64,000 nt of DNA from Atkinsonella hypoxylon (taxonomy: Eukaryota; Ascomycota; Sordariomycetes; Hypocreales; Clavicipitaceae). Positions 45,427 to 57,061 of the stretch are shown piece by piece. The position numbers and the translations under genes were made by a program. The DNA is taken from assembly GCA_000729835.1 (NCBI GenBank), contig JFHB01000018.1, positions 124,001 through 188,000 on the forward strand, read 5' to 3'. Position 1 is the stretch's first letter; every line of letters starts with the position of its first letter. The notes beneath the pieces were generated by a model, which saw only the letters and a program-made list of their open reading frames with translations, ran no database searches and had not been told where the DNA came from.

Positions 45427-48310
45427 TGTGAATTGGAGACTACGAGCAGCGTGGTTGTGACGATGCTTTGCGGCTGGATGTCTGTGAGCTTCACATGGAG
45501 AACCTCGCTGATTGAGATTCCGAGTGTCATGTTCATCCGCGGCTAGCTGCGGACAGGATTGTCGCAATCGACATAAGCGCCGCCCTTGGTCTATTTATCT
45601 GGTCAATTGCTGGCTATTGTACGATGGAAGATGCAACCGGGCTGTTCCGAGCCTAGCCCAGCCGCTGGGTGAACTGGCGCAGACAGGAACTGCGACAGTG
45701 CAAGCTGAGGAAGATGAGAAGGAAAAGAAGCAGGACAGCGTGGAATTCGACACTTGCGGTCAGCGAGGGTTGCGGCGGCCTCGACTTACTCGACCGGAGT
45801 CACCGGGCGTGCGCGGTCAAGATGGCAAAGGGGAGGATTTATCGACTTTTATCAGCAAGGGCTCATGCAGACTCGCATCGTATCGCATTGTATCGCATCG
45901 TACTCCGTAACTATTCCTTGATCAACCAGGTTAATGGATGCATCCGGGGGGGTTGCTGGCGCTACAAATGGCCGGCATCTCCACCTTAGTCTGTCAAACT
46001 TTAAGACGGATACGGACGAAGATACATGTGGGAGGGGATGCTAGATAACTTGTACTGAGACGGCTTGACTGCTGTCAGTTGGTGTTGTTTACACACGGAG
46101 CGGGAAATGCGACATGGAAAAGGGATATACAATACAGTTGGGAATTTCGATTGAAAGATTTCGAATTGCACAGCCTCGACAATTGCCCACTGAATCAACA
46201 CCATCGCCATCACCATCACCATCACCATCACCAGCTCGCACATACGTTGCTCGTTCGACTCGCCGGGCGGGGACCATACCCACGAAGCTTGGCACACACC
46301 ATAAACACATTAGGCGACGAACCTTGATTCGATTATACAATGAAGAACTAAAACGGGCATTTGGACTATGGCACTACACACTAACATTCCTGCTTATACC
46401 AATTGGACGACCACGATCTACACTAACTTGACTAGCCTAGGAATAAGCGCGGACCCTGCTTAATGTCTTGCGCTTCGCAGTATCATTGGCTATGGCCCTA
46501 GCCGTTGCCTCCCTCGATAGGAGCGGCAATATCTCGATCCAGAATTGCCTTGAAGACTTGAATGCTGAATGGCTAGGGCTAATAGGTAACGAAGGACTTA
46601 CCTGAGTGGTGATACTATGACACGAGTTCACACGTCGCTTCTTATGGACAACGGAATTCTCCCCAGGATGCAACGTATCTTGAGAGAACAACACGGGAGC
46701 TAAGAAAGTCGAGGCCGAAGAATTCCTAAACTCAGGCCTTGTCGGGCGCAACTGCCAATTGTGGCGTGACTTATTTCCTAGCGCTTTGGAATGGAGACGA
46801 GATGTCCGAAGCATCCGGCCTGACTGATTGATAGCCAGTCATAGTTGCAGGGACCAGGCACTAAGTGCGCAGGTTACTTCATTAGAGGCCCTTGTCATCG
46901 AGTATGTGAGAAGATGCTTGAGTCTCAGGCAACCCTGACGGTGCCTTGCCATGTAGCAATTGGGACTCGGGAAGAAGTGGGATAAAACAACAAAACCTCC
47001 GAGGTCTCGGGTCGGATATGTTCCAGACTTTCCAATCCACGTGCATGTTCAGACAGTGTCCACATTGTGCTGAAGGAATAAGACAAAATAAGCAGCCGCA
47101 CCAGCGGATCGGCGCATTGTATTCCCTCTTGGTTGACGGGTCTCTGAAACATTGTTCCACATTCCGTAGAGGCCGCGAAGGGACGCGAAGCGGGATAGAT
47201 ACTAACACCTTTATAGACTCACTTGTCAAACAAGTTGACATGCTCCTGAAGACTCAAAAAAACCGTAAATGGACCTGACCGGCTTCACTCAGTCACTTCA
47301 CCGTTGGTTCTGCCCGCTGATCATGGCTCATTCTCATCGTAACACCCCATAACATATTCGCTAGCGTACCCTTCTGCTCCTGTCACCACCACTTGTACTC
47401 TCTCGAGGCGTTCCCCAATCTTTTTTCCCCGGCCCTTCCACGTCGACAATCTCTCGGTATGGCCGGACCGATCCGTGCGCGCTCTCGTGTTCACAGCCCT
47501 GGGGACCGGAAACGTGTCGACAACCTCTCCGGGCTAGCTCGTCGACGACCGCTCTGGTGACATCGAGTGCGATAAGCACGTTTTGCTGTCCTGCAATTTC
47601 CCAGCTTGCGGGAAGGCCTGAAGCTTTGCTCCAAAAGAAGTACATCGATCTCAATAGCTGGTTTTCTAAGAAGGCCAAGTACCAGTAAGCAAAGCAAGTG
47701 CCGGTGGGAGCAAAACACGCTGATTTATCACGATGCAAGATTTTGAGAGCTGAAAGACGTCGGTCTGGATACATGAGCGCCGGCGGCAAGTGGAAGCGGC
47801 CGCTGATTGAATATGCCTTTTGTCAAATGCCATCAAGCACTAACATTCGTAGCTGTGCTCCAAAGGGGCCGGAATCATAGCCAGGACTTGTTAGAAGCAT
47901 GTTAATCAATCCTCGCACAACAAAATAGTCGGCCGGATGACAAGGGTGCCGATCTCTGGGTCACGGAGAACAAATCCTGTATGTCCAGATGATCATTCAA
48001 AGGTAAGCCGTTGTAGACACGAAGCTCAATTGGAAACTACAAGCACATAACATGAGGGTTAATATTTATTATTATCTATTCGACGCCATTCCGGTGTCAA
48101 GGAGATGACTTTTTACTATCCAATCAAAAAAAACAAAAAAAAAAAAAAAAGCGGTGCAACCTCAGGTTGTCCACATCATGTATTATCAATTAATCTCGTA
48201 ACAGAGACGGCCGGACCTAAATAGGAGAGAACACCGTACAAAAGACCAATCTATTGGGGAATCATGAAAAGAGACTCGGAAAAACTCGTTTAGGCGTGCC
48301 CAAGTCTAGC
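45427..48310. other. Intergenic region
   Basis: 2.9 kb. Contains a motif copy at 45901, a (CATCAC)n-like hexamer repeat at 46201-46232, and a poly-A run near 48132. Minus-strand ORFs at 46437-46814 (125 codons) and 47361-47789 (142 codons) were read through; neither shows a recognisable family, signal peptide or convincing splice structure, so they are left uncalled. Confidence 0.5.
46201..46232 (+). repeat. CCATCA hexamer repeat
   Basis: About five CCATCA/CCATCG units in tandem, non-coding as far as can be seen. Confidence 0.85.
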
Positions 48311-49870
48311 TCAGACCTCGCAGTTGACCGGGACAGCAAATAAAGCAAATACCGAACTGCCGTTAACTATATCGGTGTTGAGCCATAAATAAGGCCCCTC
48401 GGGAGTCAAGTGGCCGTCACTCCAGTTCCAAGACTTCTTCGAGGCATAAGCCTGGCAACTAAGCTTGAGAAATTCATCGATCTCGCACGTGATCGCATTG
48501 TGCTTGAGCTTGGCAATGTCTGCATCGCTTCGGAAATCGAGATAGGACGATAGGGCGGCTGAATACATCGTGTCGCCGGCGAATGGGCCACTGAAAGGGT
48601 GCACCCTGCCGTCGCTGGATAGGGTGTAGACCGACGCCGAGCTGTTGCCAGCAGGGGTGATCACATTCGTTGCTTGGTCGTTGTAGATGGAGATCATTCG
48701 ACCGTTGACGGCGCCACCCCTTGCCTGGAGGGCCATTTGGCAGTAATGGGTTGGACCAGGGACGGTGGTACTGGAAGTCACGGTGACGGTTTTGGGATTG
48801 AGCTGGGTCTGTGTGACTGCCGTAGCTTTCTGGGTTTCGGTGGAAGTGATAGGAACAAGATCTTCATAAGTGGGCTCGTTTTCTTCTTGTCGCTTGGCGG
48901 GAGGTTTCTGGCCCGAGAAATCGTAAACGGGCGTCTTGAAAGTGACGTACGTAGTCTTAGTTTGAACAAGGTTCGCCGTGGCAGTGGCGGTGATGGTGCT
49001 TCGGACATCCTTTTTGGCAGCCCTTGTCTTAAAGTTTACGGCCTCGGTGTTGATTTGGGGCCCAACGTCAGCCAGAGGCATACCAGGTATAGGCGGGGGG
49101 GCCAACCTGAGCAGTGAACGAGTCAAGCTAGTTGCCATCGGAGCACCGTCTTGGCTTGCTGGAGAAGGACTAGGCTCAGCGTTCCTTGCGATAACTGCGC
49201 TCTGCAAGCGGCCGTCATTGTACTCGGTGACGGTCACAGTTGCGGTAGCCACGTAGTTGGTTAGCGGAACAGATTCCATTGCCTTCGAAGCGTCGTCGTG
49301 GCTTGCTGAAGAAGAACCAGGCTCAGCGTTCCTTGCGATGACGGCACTTTGCGGGCGGCCATCGTCGTCCTTGGTGACGGTCACAGTCGTGGTAGACCAG
49401 TAGTTGGTCGGCGTAGTAGATGCCTTTGCCATCGAAGCGTTGTCTTGGCTTGCTGGAGAAGGACTAGGCTCAGCGTTCCTTGCGACGACTGCGCTCTGCA
49501 AGCGGCCATCGTTGTACTTGGTTACGGTCACAGTCGCGGTAGCCAAGTTGTTGTTCGGCGCAACAGTTCCGGCGGCGAGCCCAACATCGTATTGGCTTGT
49601 TGAAGAAGGACGAGGTTTGACGTCCTTTATGTCATGCAACTTGCCATCGCTATAATTGATAATGGTCGCAGTATCACCGTGCTTATTGCCTAGCGTGATG
49701 GTTTTGGCGACATGTGCGGAAGTCTTCGCAATGACTGGGTTCCGAAACCCGTTACCGTAGTTGCGTTCGGTATCATCGTTGGTCCGCTTCAAGGCCTGCG
49801 GCACAACGGATGCCGAAGTATAATGAAGGGCGAGAAATCCCAGGAGGGACAAGGCTCTGAGGCAAACCAT
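48311..49870 (-). CDS. Secreted repeat protein of unknown function
   Basis: Single exon, 519 aa. A signal peptide (about 1-20, LSLLGFLALHYTSA) is followed by a Lys-Arg at 28-29, a likely Kex2 cleavage site. Three tandem repeats of 49 residues follow, with the TVTVT blocks at about 114, 163 and 212 (TVTVTKYNDGRLQSAVVARN, then AEPSPSPASQD), plus a degenerate unit near 69. Then comes a Pro/Thr-rich linker containing AKRQ, another possible Kex2 site. The C-terminal 140 residues are non-repetitive with three Cys (near HYCQMAL, ITCEIDEF, LSCQAY) and CEV at the end, and look like a folded domain. I do not recognise the family. It is probably a secreted or wall-associated protein. Confidence 0.8.
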   Translation of the reverse strand: MVCLRALSLLGFLALHYTSASVVPQALKRTNDDTERNYGNGFRNPVIAKTSAHVAKTITLGNKHGDTATIINYSDGKLHDIKDVKPRPSSTSQYDVGLAAGTVAPNNNLATATVTVTKYNDGRLQSAVVARNAEPSPSPASQDNASMAKASTTPTNYWSTTTVTVTKDDDGRPQSAVIARNAEPGSSSASHDDASKAMESVPLTNYVATATVTVTEYNDGRLQSAVIARNAEPSPSPASQDGAPMATSLTRSLLRLAPPPIPGMPLADVGPQINTEAVNFKTRAAKKDVRSTITATATANLVQTKTTYVTFKTPVYDFSGQKPPAKRQEENEPTYEDLVPITSTETQKATAVTQTQLNPKTVTVTSSTTVPGPTHYCQMALQARGGAVNGRMISIYNDQATNVITPAGNSSASVYTLSSDGRVHPFSGPFAGDTMYSAALSSYLDFRSDADIAKLKHNAITCEIDEFLKLSCQAYASKKSWNWSDGHLTPEGPYLWLNTDIVNGSSVFALFAVPVNCEV

Positions 49871-52477
49871 TGTTGGTCAGTCTTTGAATCTATTACTTCA
49901 AGTTCTTGGAAGAGATTAGGAAGAGATTAGGAAGAAGATGGGAGCTGAGGAAAGGTGACACGTCTACTTGCTTTTATAACGAAGCTATATACGTACCTAA
50001 GGTAAAGATCGCCCGCTCTCTGACTGACTCACAGTCGATTCACTACTGAATTCTGCAAAACCATTCTGATTTGAATTTTTCTCATCACAAACGTGACCAC
50101 AGCCGCAGCCATTCGCTGGTTAGTCTTGGGGATTTACCCACTAAGACCGCCAATGTTCAAAGCTTAACCATAAGTTGTATGGGCGGAGCGACCCGATGAC
50201 TGCCCGATGACTGTATTCCGTAGGGCATGAGAGTTAAACTAGATTTATCGATTAAGGAAATGGAAGTAAACATGTTGGAGCCGGGAGCGGCTTGTTGTGG
50301 ATCCGCGATGCCTAAAGATGCAGCTTTGTCTCCGAGTCACCGAATACGACAAGTGGGCGGGCAGTGCCGATCTGCAGGGATCGATGCCAAGGCTGGTCCC
50401 GAGATGGATGGGAACAGGGCAGGTGGGCGCAGCTCGGGTGGATTGGCGCAGTGCTGCATGATTCCTTGCTACGTGTTTAGATTATTCACGTTGAATGCGG
50501 AGAAAATTGCTGAGAGGCTTATGGGTTTCTTCCCCACACGTGAGCCACGAGGCTCGCCGCACACGGGGGAGGGAGTGAAAACGAAAAAAAAAAAAAAACC
50601 AAAAAAAAAAAAACCACGACCCCTCACCTCAGTCCACTGAGATTGGGTGAACCGGGGGGTCGTGTAAAGTTTTCACCCCCGCACGTGGGGGGGTCAATAT
50701 CCCTTTTTGAGTGTGTGAAGGCAACCACGGGTCACGAGACCCGCCCATTTATTTCCGATACCTCTGAGCTTCAGAAAAGTCGCGATATGACTACGACGTG
50801 TGTAATGATGTCTCTTTATGCCTCCAGTGATTTTGAGTACATCTACTATAACGACGGTCGCATGAAATTTGAAGTACCTGAAATATCAACTTTGTCCTGA
50901 TTGGTCCACTAGCTAATTCGCGACCCAGCTGTTGCCTTCGCACACTGAAACCCATACCCATATTAGATTGACCCACCTGGTGCCCCGCATACTCCCATCC
51001 CCACCGCGGCCCCACCCCCACCGAATACGATGGCACTTGAGACGACTGCTCCGTCAAAAATTTCACATTGCACACATCTATCAAATGTATCAGCGGGCGC
51101 AGGAAGCAATAATTCGCAGCACGGAGGTATATGTATACGCTATATGCATCCAAATGTCAGTCTATGTGGCTAAAACCTGAATATGTATCTATAATCCTCA
51201 GCAGGGCTTGCCAAATGGTAATATTTTGCATGACATGTCTAATGCACCACCATCCTGTGCAAGAGAATATCATGATACGAGTTCTAAAAAGCCACAGAAA
51301 TGTGTTCAAGTTTTAGTTTAGGCAGATGGTTTAGTAACTTGTTTGTGATGCGAAATGTCGTTTCAATTGCGATCGAATCACGGCGCTTGGAGGAAAAAAA
51401 AAAAAAAAAAAAGACTTAGAGTGGTGCATACGTGTCTAAGAGCTCTTAAGTCTCCAATTTTTAAGCTTAAGGAGCGGCTCATCTAGCAGGATGACATCTT
51501 CGCATCCAAGATTAGCATCATGTAAAGCAGCACGTGGTGTTTTGATCGACAAGAATCCTGTAAAGCTTAAACCCCGCCTCCGCCACGAACACCTCATAGT
51601 CTAGGGCGGTAGGTCTTCTATGCTGTTTTTACACTACTTGCCGTTGAAGAAACTTAACTTACTTACGAGTTGAATCTCTGCCTCGGCAGTCAATTTTCTG
51701 GGTCAGTGTCACGTCAGAATGCAGGTGACCCTAGTGGCGAATCGCGCTTTTGATCGTCATTCATCATTTAGAAAAAACAACACACAATGTTGTCATGATT
51801 ATTAACCGACAGCGACTTCAATCAGTAGACCGCCATCAGAGTACCCGCTTTCGCTGTGGATTTGCCGAGCCGTACGGATGATGAGGATCAGCGGCTAGGG
51901 TTTCTGTATGGTTGAGCCGCATATATTCGCTAACTCGCTCTCCTGATCATTTGGGCCAGAGATCGACGCGATGCATTATAGAATGAAGACGAGCACGACC
52001 AAGGTGAACCATGACGAATGATGCAAGGATCGCGAGAAGATGCACCCACGAAGTCGTGGTGTAACATGCTGGGAGAGACATTTCTGGAAGTTGACAACCC
52101 CGCCTCTACTTTTACGAGGACCCACAGCGCTTAGTCACGTGATCAAAAACTAGCCAATTGAGAGGCGATCAAGGGACATCGATGCCGCCACGGAAGACAT
52201 GTAGACGACGGCTACTCTATTAGAACTGGAAGATATATTAAAGCAGCCAGCTGACGGAGCGTTGGCCCAATATACTGAACAGCATGCCATCTTACCCCAA
52301 TCGCCGGAACAAGTTGACTACAAGCTCTATCTATGGCGTCTGGCTATTCGGAACCATTGTTCCCATTGCCTGCATGCATCCAACACGATGCAGGACGTCC
52401 TTCGGCCAGACAATGAAACGTACAAGTGCTATTATGAAGCAGGGTATCGTTTATGACGTTAACTTTACTTCACAGCA
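49871..52477. other. Gene-free region upstream of the repeat-protein gene
   Basis: 2.6 kb. Holds a TATTCCGTA motif at 50214, the nested inverted repeat at 50555-50690, poly-A tracts (50583, 50600, 51394), and no recognisable ORF. The first 150 bp is the probable promoter of the secreted repeat protein. Confidence 0.5.
50555..50690. repeat. Nested inverted repeat able to form a long stem-loop
   Basis: Three symmetric pairs share one centre: CTCAGT/ACTGAG (about 50628-50641), CACGACCCC/GGGGTCGTG (50615-50623 and 50656-50664) and GTGAAAAC/GTTTTCAC (50575-50582 and 50669-50676). Beyond these, G-rich (left) and C-rich (right) tracts and CACACG/CGCACGTG-type sequence extend the symmetry. Two poly-A runs sit in the left arm only. 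May be a small palindromic element. Confidence 0.6.
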
Positions 52478-53500
52478 ATCACGTCGCCGTTAGACGTAGC
52501 CAGTTTGGACGTTGAGAATGCCTTTCCTCAACATCCATACTTTCCGCCACAGTTGGAGCTCGACCGCAATTCCTCTGCCGTATTATGTGCGACCGGAACG
52601 TCTACCTGGAACACAGGTGAAGGGAATTGCGACCTAGGCCCCCTACAGATGAGGCTAGCCTTCCAAGTTACGATAACCCGCCCTACCACCGTTTCCCTTC
52701 TACCGACTCACTCAACCTTCAGCCAGAATTTGCTGGGGGGGGAAGCCAGAGTCAACCACGTCACAGTTCTCAGCCTCGCCTGGGCCTATGTACTTTCTGT
52801 ACGATGGACAGAGATCATCCCCTGCGCATCTGCCATGGAATACACAAACAGCGCCGCCATGTCCAAGGGTCGTGACAATGATAACGTCGCCAATGTCAGC
52901 GGCGCTATCGTCGTAGACCTTGGTGACGTTACAGATGAATCAGCGCGGTGGTGGGCGGCGGTTCTGGCTCCTGATTTGGGCTGGAATGCTTGCATTCCTC
53001 ACAACAGCAGGGTCTGGAAGTCGCCGTGGTCTGTAAAACTAGAATCTTATAGCACCCTTATTCTATGTCATGGCACAGTTCCCTCTCACCAGAGATCGTT
53101 CACTCCCGCATCTTTTTGGACTGCAGTGCGCTACGTCCTAGACTACGCAGACTACCATGGAGTCCAAGACCAGTGTCGCGCAGCTTTTGCCGCGGCACTC
53201 CTTGAGCAACACTTTTATTGAACCGGATCTCCCGTGCAATGTGTGCGGCGCTTGGATTCAAGGCCCTTTTGCAATTCTTGATACACAAATCGCACAAGAG
53301 CCTGATATTCTTGCATAGATACTTATGCGTCGTTCTCCGAACCTGAATTTTCTGTGGTTAGAGAGTATACTTATGGGCGTCAAACATTACATCATGAACA
53401 TGCGAAGCAATAGTGACTGGTATCCAGAGCCGGGACATTCCCAGCCGTTCTTGAGAGATAACAACCCTGCTATTTTCACCCTAATGTAACGTTATTGCTG
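52478..53500 (+). pseudogene. Frameshifted, internally deleted member of a large sordariomycete protein family
   Basis: Reading across frames gives SPLDVASLDVENAFPQHPYF, then in the +1 frame PPTDEASLPSYDNPPYHRFP and on to LQPEFAGG, then back in the first frame EARVNHVTVLSLAWAYVLSV, ESARWWAAVLAPDLGW, WKSPWSVKLE and VRYVLDYADYHGVQDQCRAA. The frame changes fall in a C5 run (about 52639-52643) and a G8 run (52735-52742). After a stop at 53221, another frame gives FIEPDLPCNVCGAWIQGPFA, then RRSPNLNFLWL. From memory these blocks belong to a widespread uncharacterised family, often named after an immunoglobulin-like ITC63B chain in databases, normally with a long middle that is missing here. The function of intact members is unknown. 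Confidence 0.65.
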
Positions 53501-56500
53501 CTTCAGTGTGCTCTTTACTCTACTAACATTCCGCCACTAGCAATGGTGAACCAAGTAACTCTGTATTATTCAAACCCTTAATTTACATCTAGGAAAATTG
53601 TTCTACATTGCATAATGGCATCGGGCGACGACCGTGACCTGAGCAGATTGTTTCTTTGAGTTACGTGGTTTACTTGGCATACCGTAAGTCGAAAAGGCTC
53701 GGGTTTACTCCATCCAACTTCATGGACTTGTATACAGCCCAAGAAAGGGTATCCCGGGACAGCGAATTCAAGGGTAATGTAATCCTCGGGATAAAGTCAA
53801 GCTTAGACGGATTTAGCGTCGTCGCCCCGGAAGGAAACTTATGTGCGTTAATTGGTCGTTACAATGAAACCGCTTGAGCTGACGTACCTCTCTAAGATGC
53901 TGCAGATTCGGGCCACCGCGCCTTGAAAACCGAGAAAGACCCTTGGAAAGTGGACCAACGTGGCTAGTTTATGTTTCTTTTTCTTTTTCTTTTTTTTTTT
54001 TTGCTCGCGTGTCATTCCTTTGGTCCAGCTCCAGCAGGATGTCGAGCGTTACTAGTATCTCGGATAGCTCGTCGTAAAAAGCTGAATGGAAGTTGGGAGC
54101 AACGACAAGGGTACTTGTTGATTTACGCTTCTTTGCAGGGTGATTGTTCTGCGAGATGTCGTTTCCAATCCTTCGTTTGCGACTTTGTCTCGTCACTTCA
54201 AGAAGCAATCACTGGCTTCAAGGTGGTCTCGAACTACACACAGTGCGTTTTCCACCCTGACATAGTGTTCACTGCAATCTAACCGAGAATCGACCCCGTG
54301 CGCTGGCAGTGTTTGTTCGTCCGGGCTTGGAGAAATCGTTCAGGGAACATGTGACGGTCCAACTCTGGATACCTTTGAACGCTAGGCGCTTGTCCGAGAA
54401 AGAGTACGGGTTCGATCACAGGCGGACGAGCTCTACATCACGGAATCTGGAGCGCCCAAACCTCAGTCGTACAACCCGAGTCAACAGTGATATATCGTCT
54501 CAGTCCACAGCAGCCATATCTTGTAAAAGCTGAGGTAGCTCGGGATCCGATGAAGCCATCTCTCTCAATTGGACGATGCACCCGCTAGTACAACCTATGG
54601 TGTAATCCGACCGCTTCCGCGCAATCCCTTACTCGTATGTTCACTAGAGACTCATCAGAGCAGCCGAAGCGGTCCATCGTCCCCATCCTAGTTGATGATG
54701 AGGCACGGCCCAACCGCGAGCGATACCAAGGTCAGAATTCCAGAAACTGCCGAATTGCAGCGCTAGAAAAAAGGCACGGGCGGTTTAGCAATTGGAAAAT
54801 CGTGCCAAGTGGAATTGGCTATCACTCACGACGGTGGCGCCCCCTTGGAGCGGACTCCTCCGAGTCAGCATATCATTCCCGACGGCGAAAGCAAGACATG
54901 AGTTTAGCGGCAGTCATTGCGGCAGCAGAATATTGACCGAGAGGGATGTTGACGAATGCTTCGGAAAGGGCCACCTGGGACACCTGGGTTGGGTCAGAGT
55001 CTACTACCGGCGGCAGATGATACGCTGGCAAGAACAAAGAGGTAAACAGCGCGAAGTCGACACTTTTCCCCGTCAGGTTTCCCTATCTGTGACAAAACGC
55101 ATGGAAATAGATGATAGATGCGACCGTATTCACGAGTTGTGTTTCCGTGAGCTGATAGTGTTTTGATGAGGGTTACGAATCCCCCATTTTGTTGGGTTCT
55201 GCAGTAGTCCGCTTGGCAGGTATCTACATTAGTTATATCATGATAGAAGATGGTTTCATTGAAGGTAGTCATGACGTAGTTTCATCTTGGCCACACTTCC
55301 ACTCTCCTTCATGCCCGCAATGCCATGTACAATGGTTGACATAAAACTAGCCTATAAGACATGGAAAGCTTCGGTAATCATTCAGAGTCCCTGCTCGTTC
55401 ATCGTCTGCAAGTACGTTGCGTCCCAAGCCATTCTTTCTCGGGGAGAAATTGTATCTTCGCGACACGACCCGTGGAACCTGTAGTGCCTCAGAGCGGCAT
55501 GGGGCTAACATGCATTTATGACTTTCCCACCATGGACGAGGTAGCCATCAGTCCATCCGGATTACTTCCGATAACTAGTTATGCACTCTCTTGGAAAATA
55601 TGCTTTGCCTGGACTCTAGGCAAGCTTCTATAATGGCATCGCATATGTAGGCAGAAGCCTGCCGGACGAATAGAACTCCAAGCCGATTTCAAACGTAAGC
55701 AACTGCCATATCGGACTACGCAAAGTGTGTCTAGTCTAATCAAAAGATGAATAACAGTGAAACGGGTTCAAAGCATACCCGCATGACAGCTAAGAGAGAT
55801 AGAACCCGCCCTTCCCTCTTCGGATCCCTTCGGATCCCTTCGGGTTGTCCCGAATCTCTCATGGCCCGCCAGAGCTGACAACAGAAAGGAAGGCCCATCC
55901 TCCATCCCGTCATTCCAAATGAGTGCTACGCCGTTGGTCGACTACAAGATCTAGAGACCGGACGAGACGCAACCAAGCGGTCCAACCAAATTCCTCCCCT
56001 CCCCACGTTGCGGCCCAAATATCCCTCTGTGGGGTAACTGCGCGCCCCATGTCGGGCTCACGATCCCCGAAAATGCCTCAATACCGTGGGACGCCAGTTG
56101 TCCATGCAAGCTCCGTGAGCAACGTACTGTGTGACCTGGGCTTAGCGCTGTCAAATGGCCACGTCAGAGGGTGCCACACCTTTCGTCCCCCGCGGGTGAA
56201 GGATCTCACGAGCCCGTGGTCAACTCGTCCTTAAGTTGACCTCTGCAATCAACCAAGGCTACATACATCTATAGTCATTATAAATGCTTACATTCGACTG
56301 AAATTATGTCAGTAGGAAGAGAGTTGGGGCTCTAAAACGCTATTTATACCTTAGAACGTCCTTAGTAATAGGGTTAATATGCTATAATCCAGCTGCTTCT
56401 AGTCTTGCGAGCTTCTCTTACTAGCTTCTCTTACTAGCTTCTGTAATTCTTCACCCCCAGGTCGCGTAGTAACGGAGCTTGGCTGGTGGACCACTCCTCA

Positions 56501-56836
56501 CTAGCCATGGGCTTCATACAGTATTCTAGCAAGCTTAGGGGTTTGCGTCGTAATCGTAATTCACGCGAGGCACATCAGACTCAGTCACCATCAACAGAGC
56601 GGCGAACGGCTTTTTCAAGAAATGAGTTGAGCACAGTATGGATAGCGATCTCTAACTGAGCTCAAACTTTTCTCTTTTCCTAATTACTTGAACCAGATTT
56701 TCCCGCTTTCGAAGCACATTCATGACAAATCGCTCATCATATTTTGAATAGCAGGCAATCGTATCGTGCCGCCGGTGTCTGAGCAAGTGGTTCGTCCTTG
56801 TCGCATATGTACTCTAGGACTGGTTCAACTCGAAAT
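53501..56836. other. Gene-free region
   Basis: 3.3 kb with no assignable gene. Short ORFs at 53656-53877, 53971-54282, 54309-54533, 54637-54936, 54792-55166 and 55923-56234 show no family I recognise. A mixed T-run lies near 53972-54002 and a short GGATCCCTTC tandem at about 55820-55842; 56240-56420 is AT-rich. Confidence 0.5.
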
Positions 56837-57061
56837 TTAGTGCTATGCACGGCACGTTAGCTCGTCCATCCTAGAACAATCTTGACCCATGATATGCATG
56901 GAGCAGACTTACGCCGCAGCTCTTGCAGGAGCAGCTGGCGCATTCGCCAGAGCAAGAGCACTTGGTGCATTCACTATTAACCGATTAGCATGCCCAGGCC
57001 TGCTTTGCCTCGTGTAATGGCGGCTTAGCATCGATGTAGGCAGGTCATACCAGGGAGACAT
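56837..57061 (-). CDS. Metallothionein, 25 aa, three exons
   Basis: Exons 57061-57051 (11 nt), 56973-56913 (61 nt) and 56842-56837 (6 nt), total 78 nt. Intron 1 (GTATGA...GCTAATC...TAG, 77 bp) and intron 2 (GTAAGT...GCTAAC...TAG, 70 bp) have good fungal signals. The spliced protein starts MSPCECTKCSCSGECASCSC and ends with Cys-Gly-His. It has eight Cys at 4, 6, 9, 11, 15, 18, 20 and 23: C-x-C-x2-C-x-C-x3-C-x2-C-x-C-x2-C. Size, Cys density and lack of aromatics match small ascomycete metallothioneins, which bind Cu(I) or Zn in the cytosol. If intron 2 were retained the protein would run 13 residues longer. A TATA-like TATAAG lies about 130 bp upstream on this strand. Confidence 0.82.

Noticed and set aside
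46437..46814. 125-codon minus-strand ORF with a basic C-terminus
   Set aside because: No recognisable family or splice support; could be a small mitochondrial protein but there is nothing to show it.
47361..47789. 142-codon minus-strand ORF
   Set aside because: No domain, signal or repeat seen; composition like neighbouring non-coding DNA.
52444..52475. Possible 32 bp intron joining an upstream ORF (52284) to the pseudogene
   Set aside because: Shorter than any other intron in the window (50 bp minimum), so the junction is not trusted.
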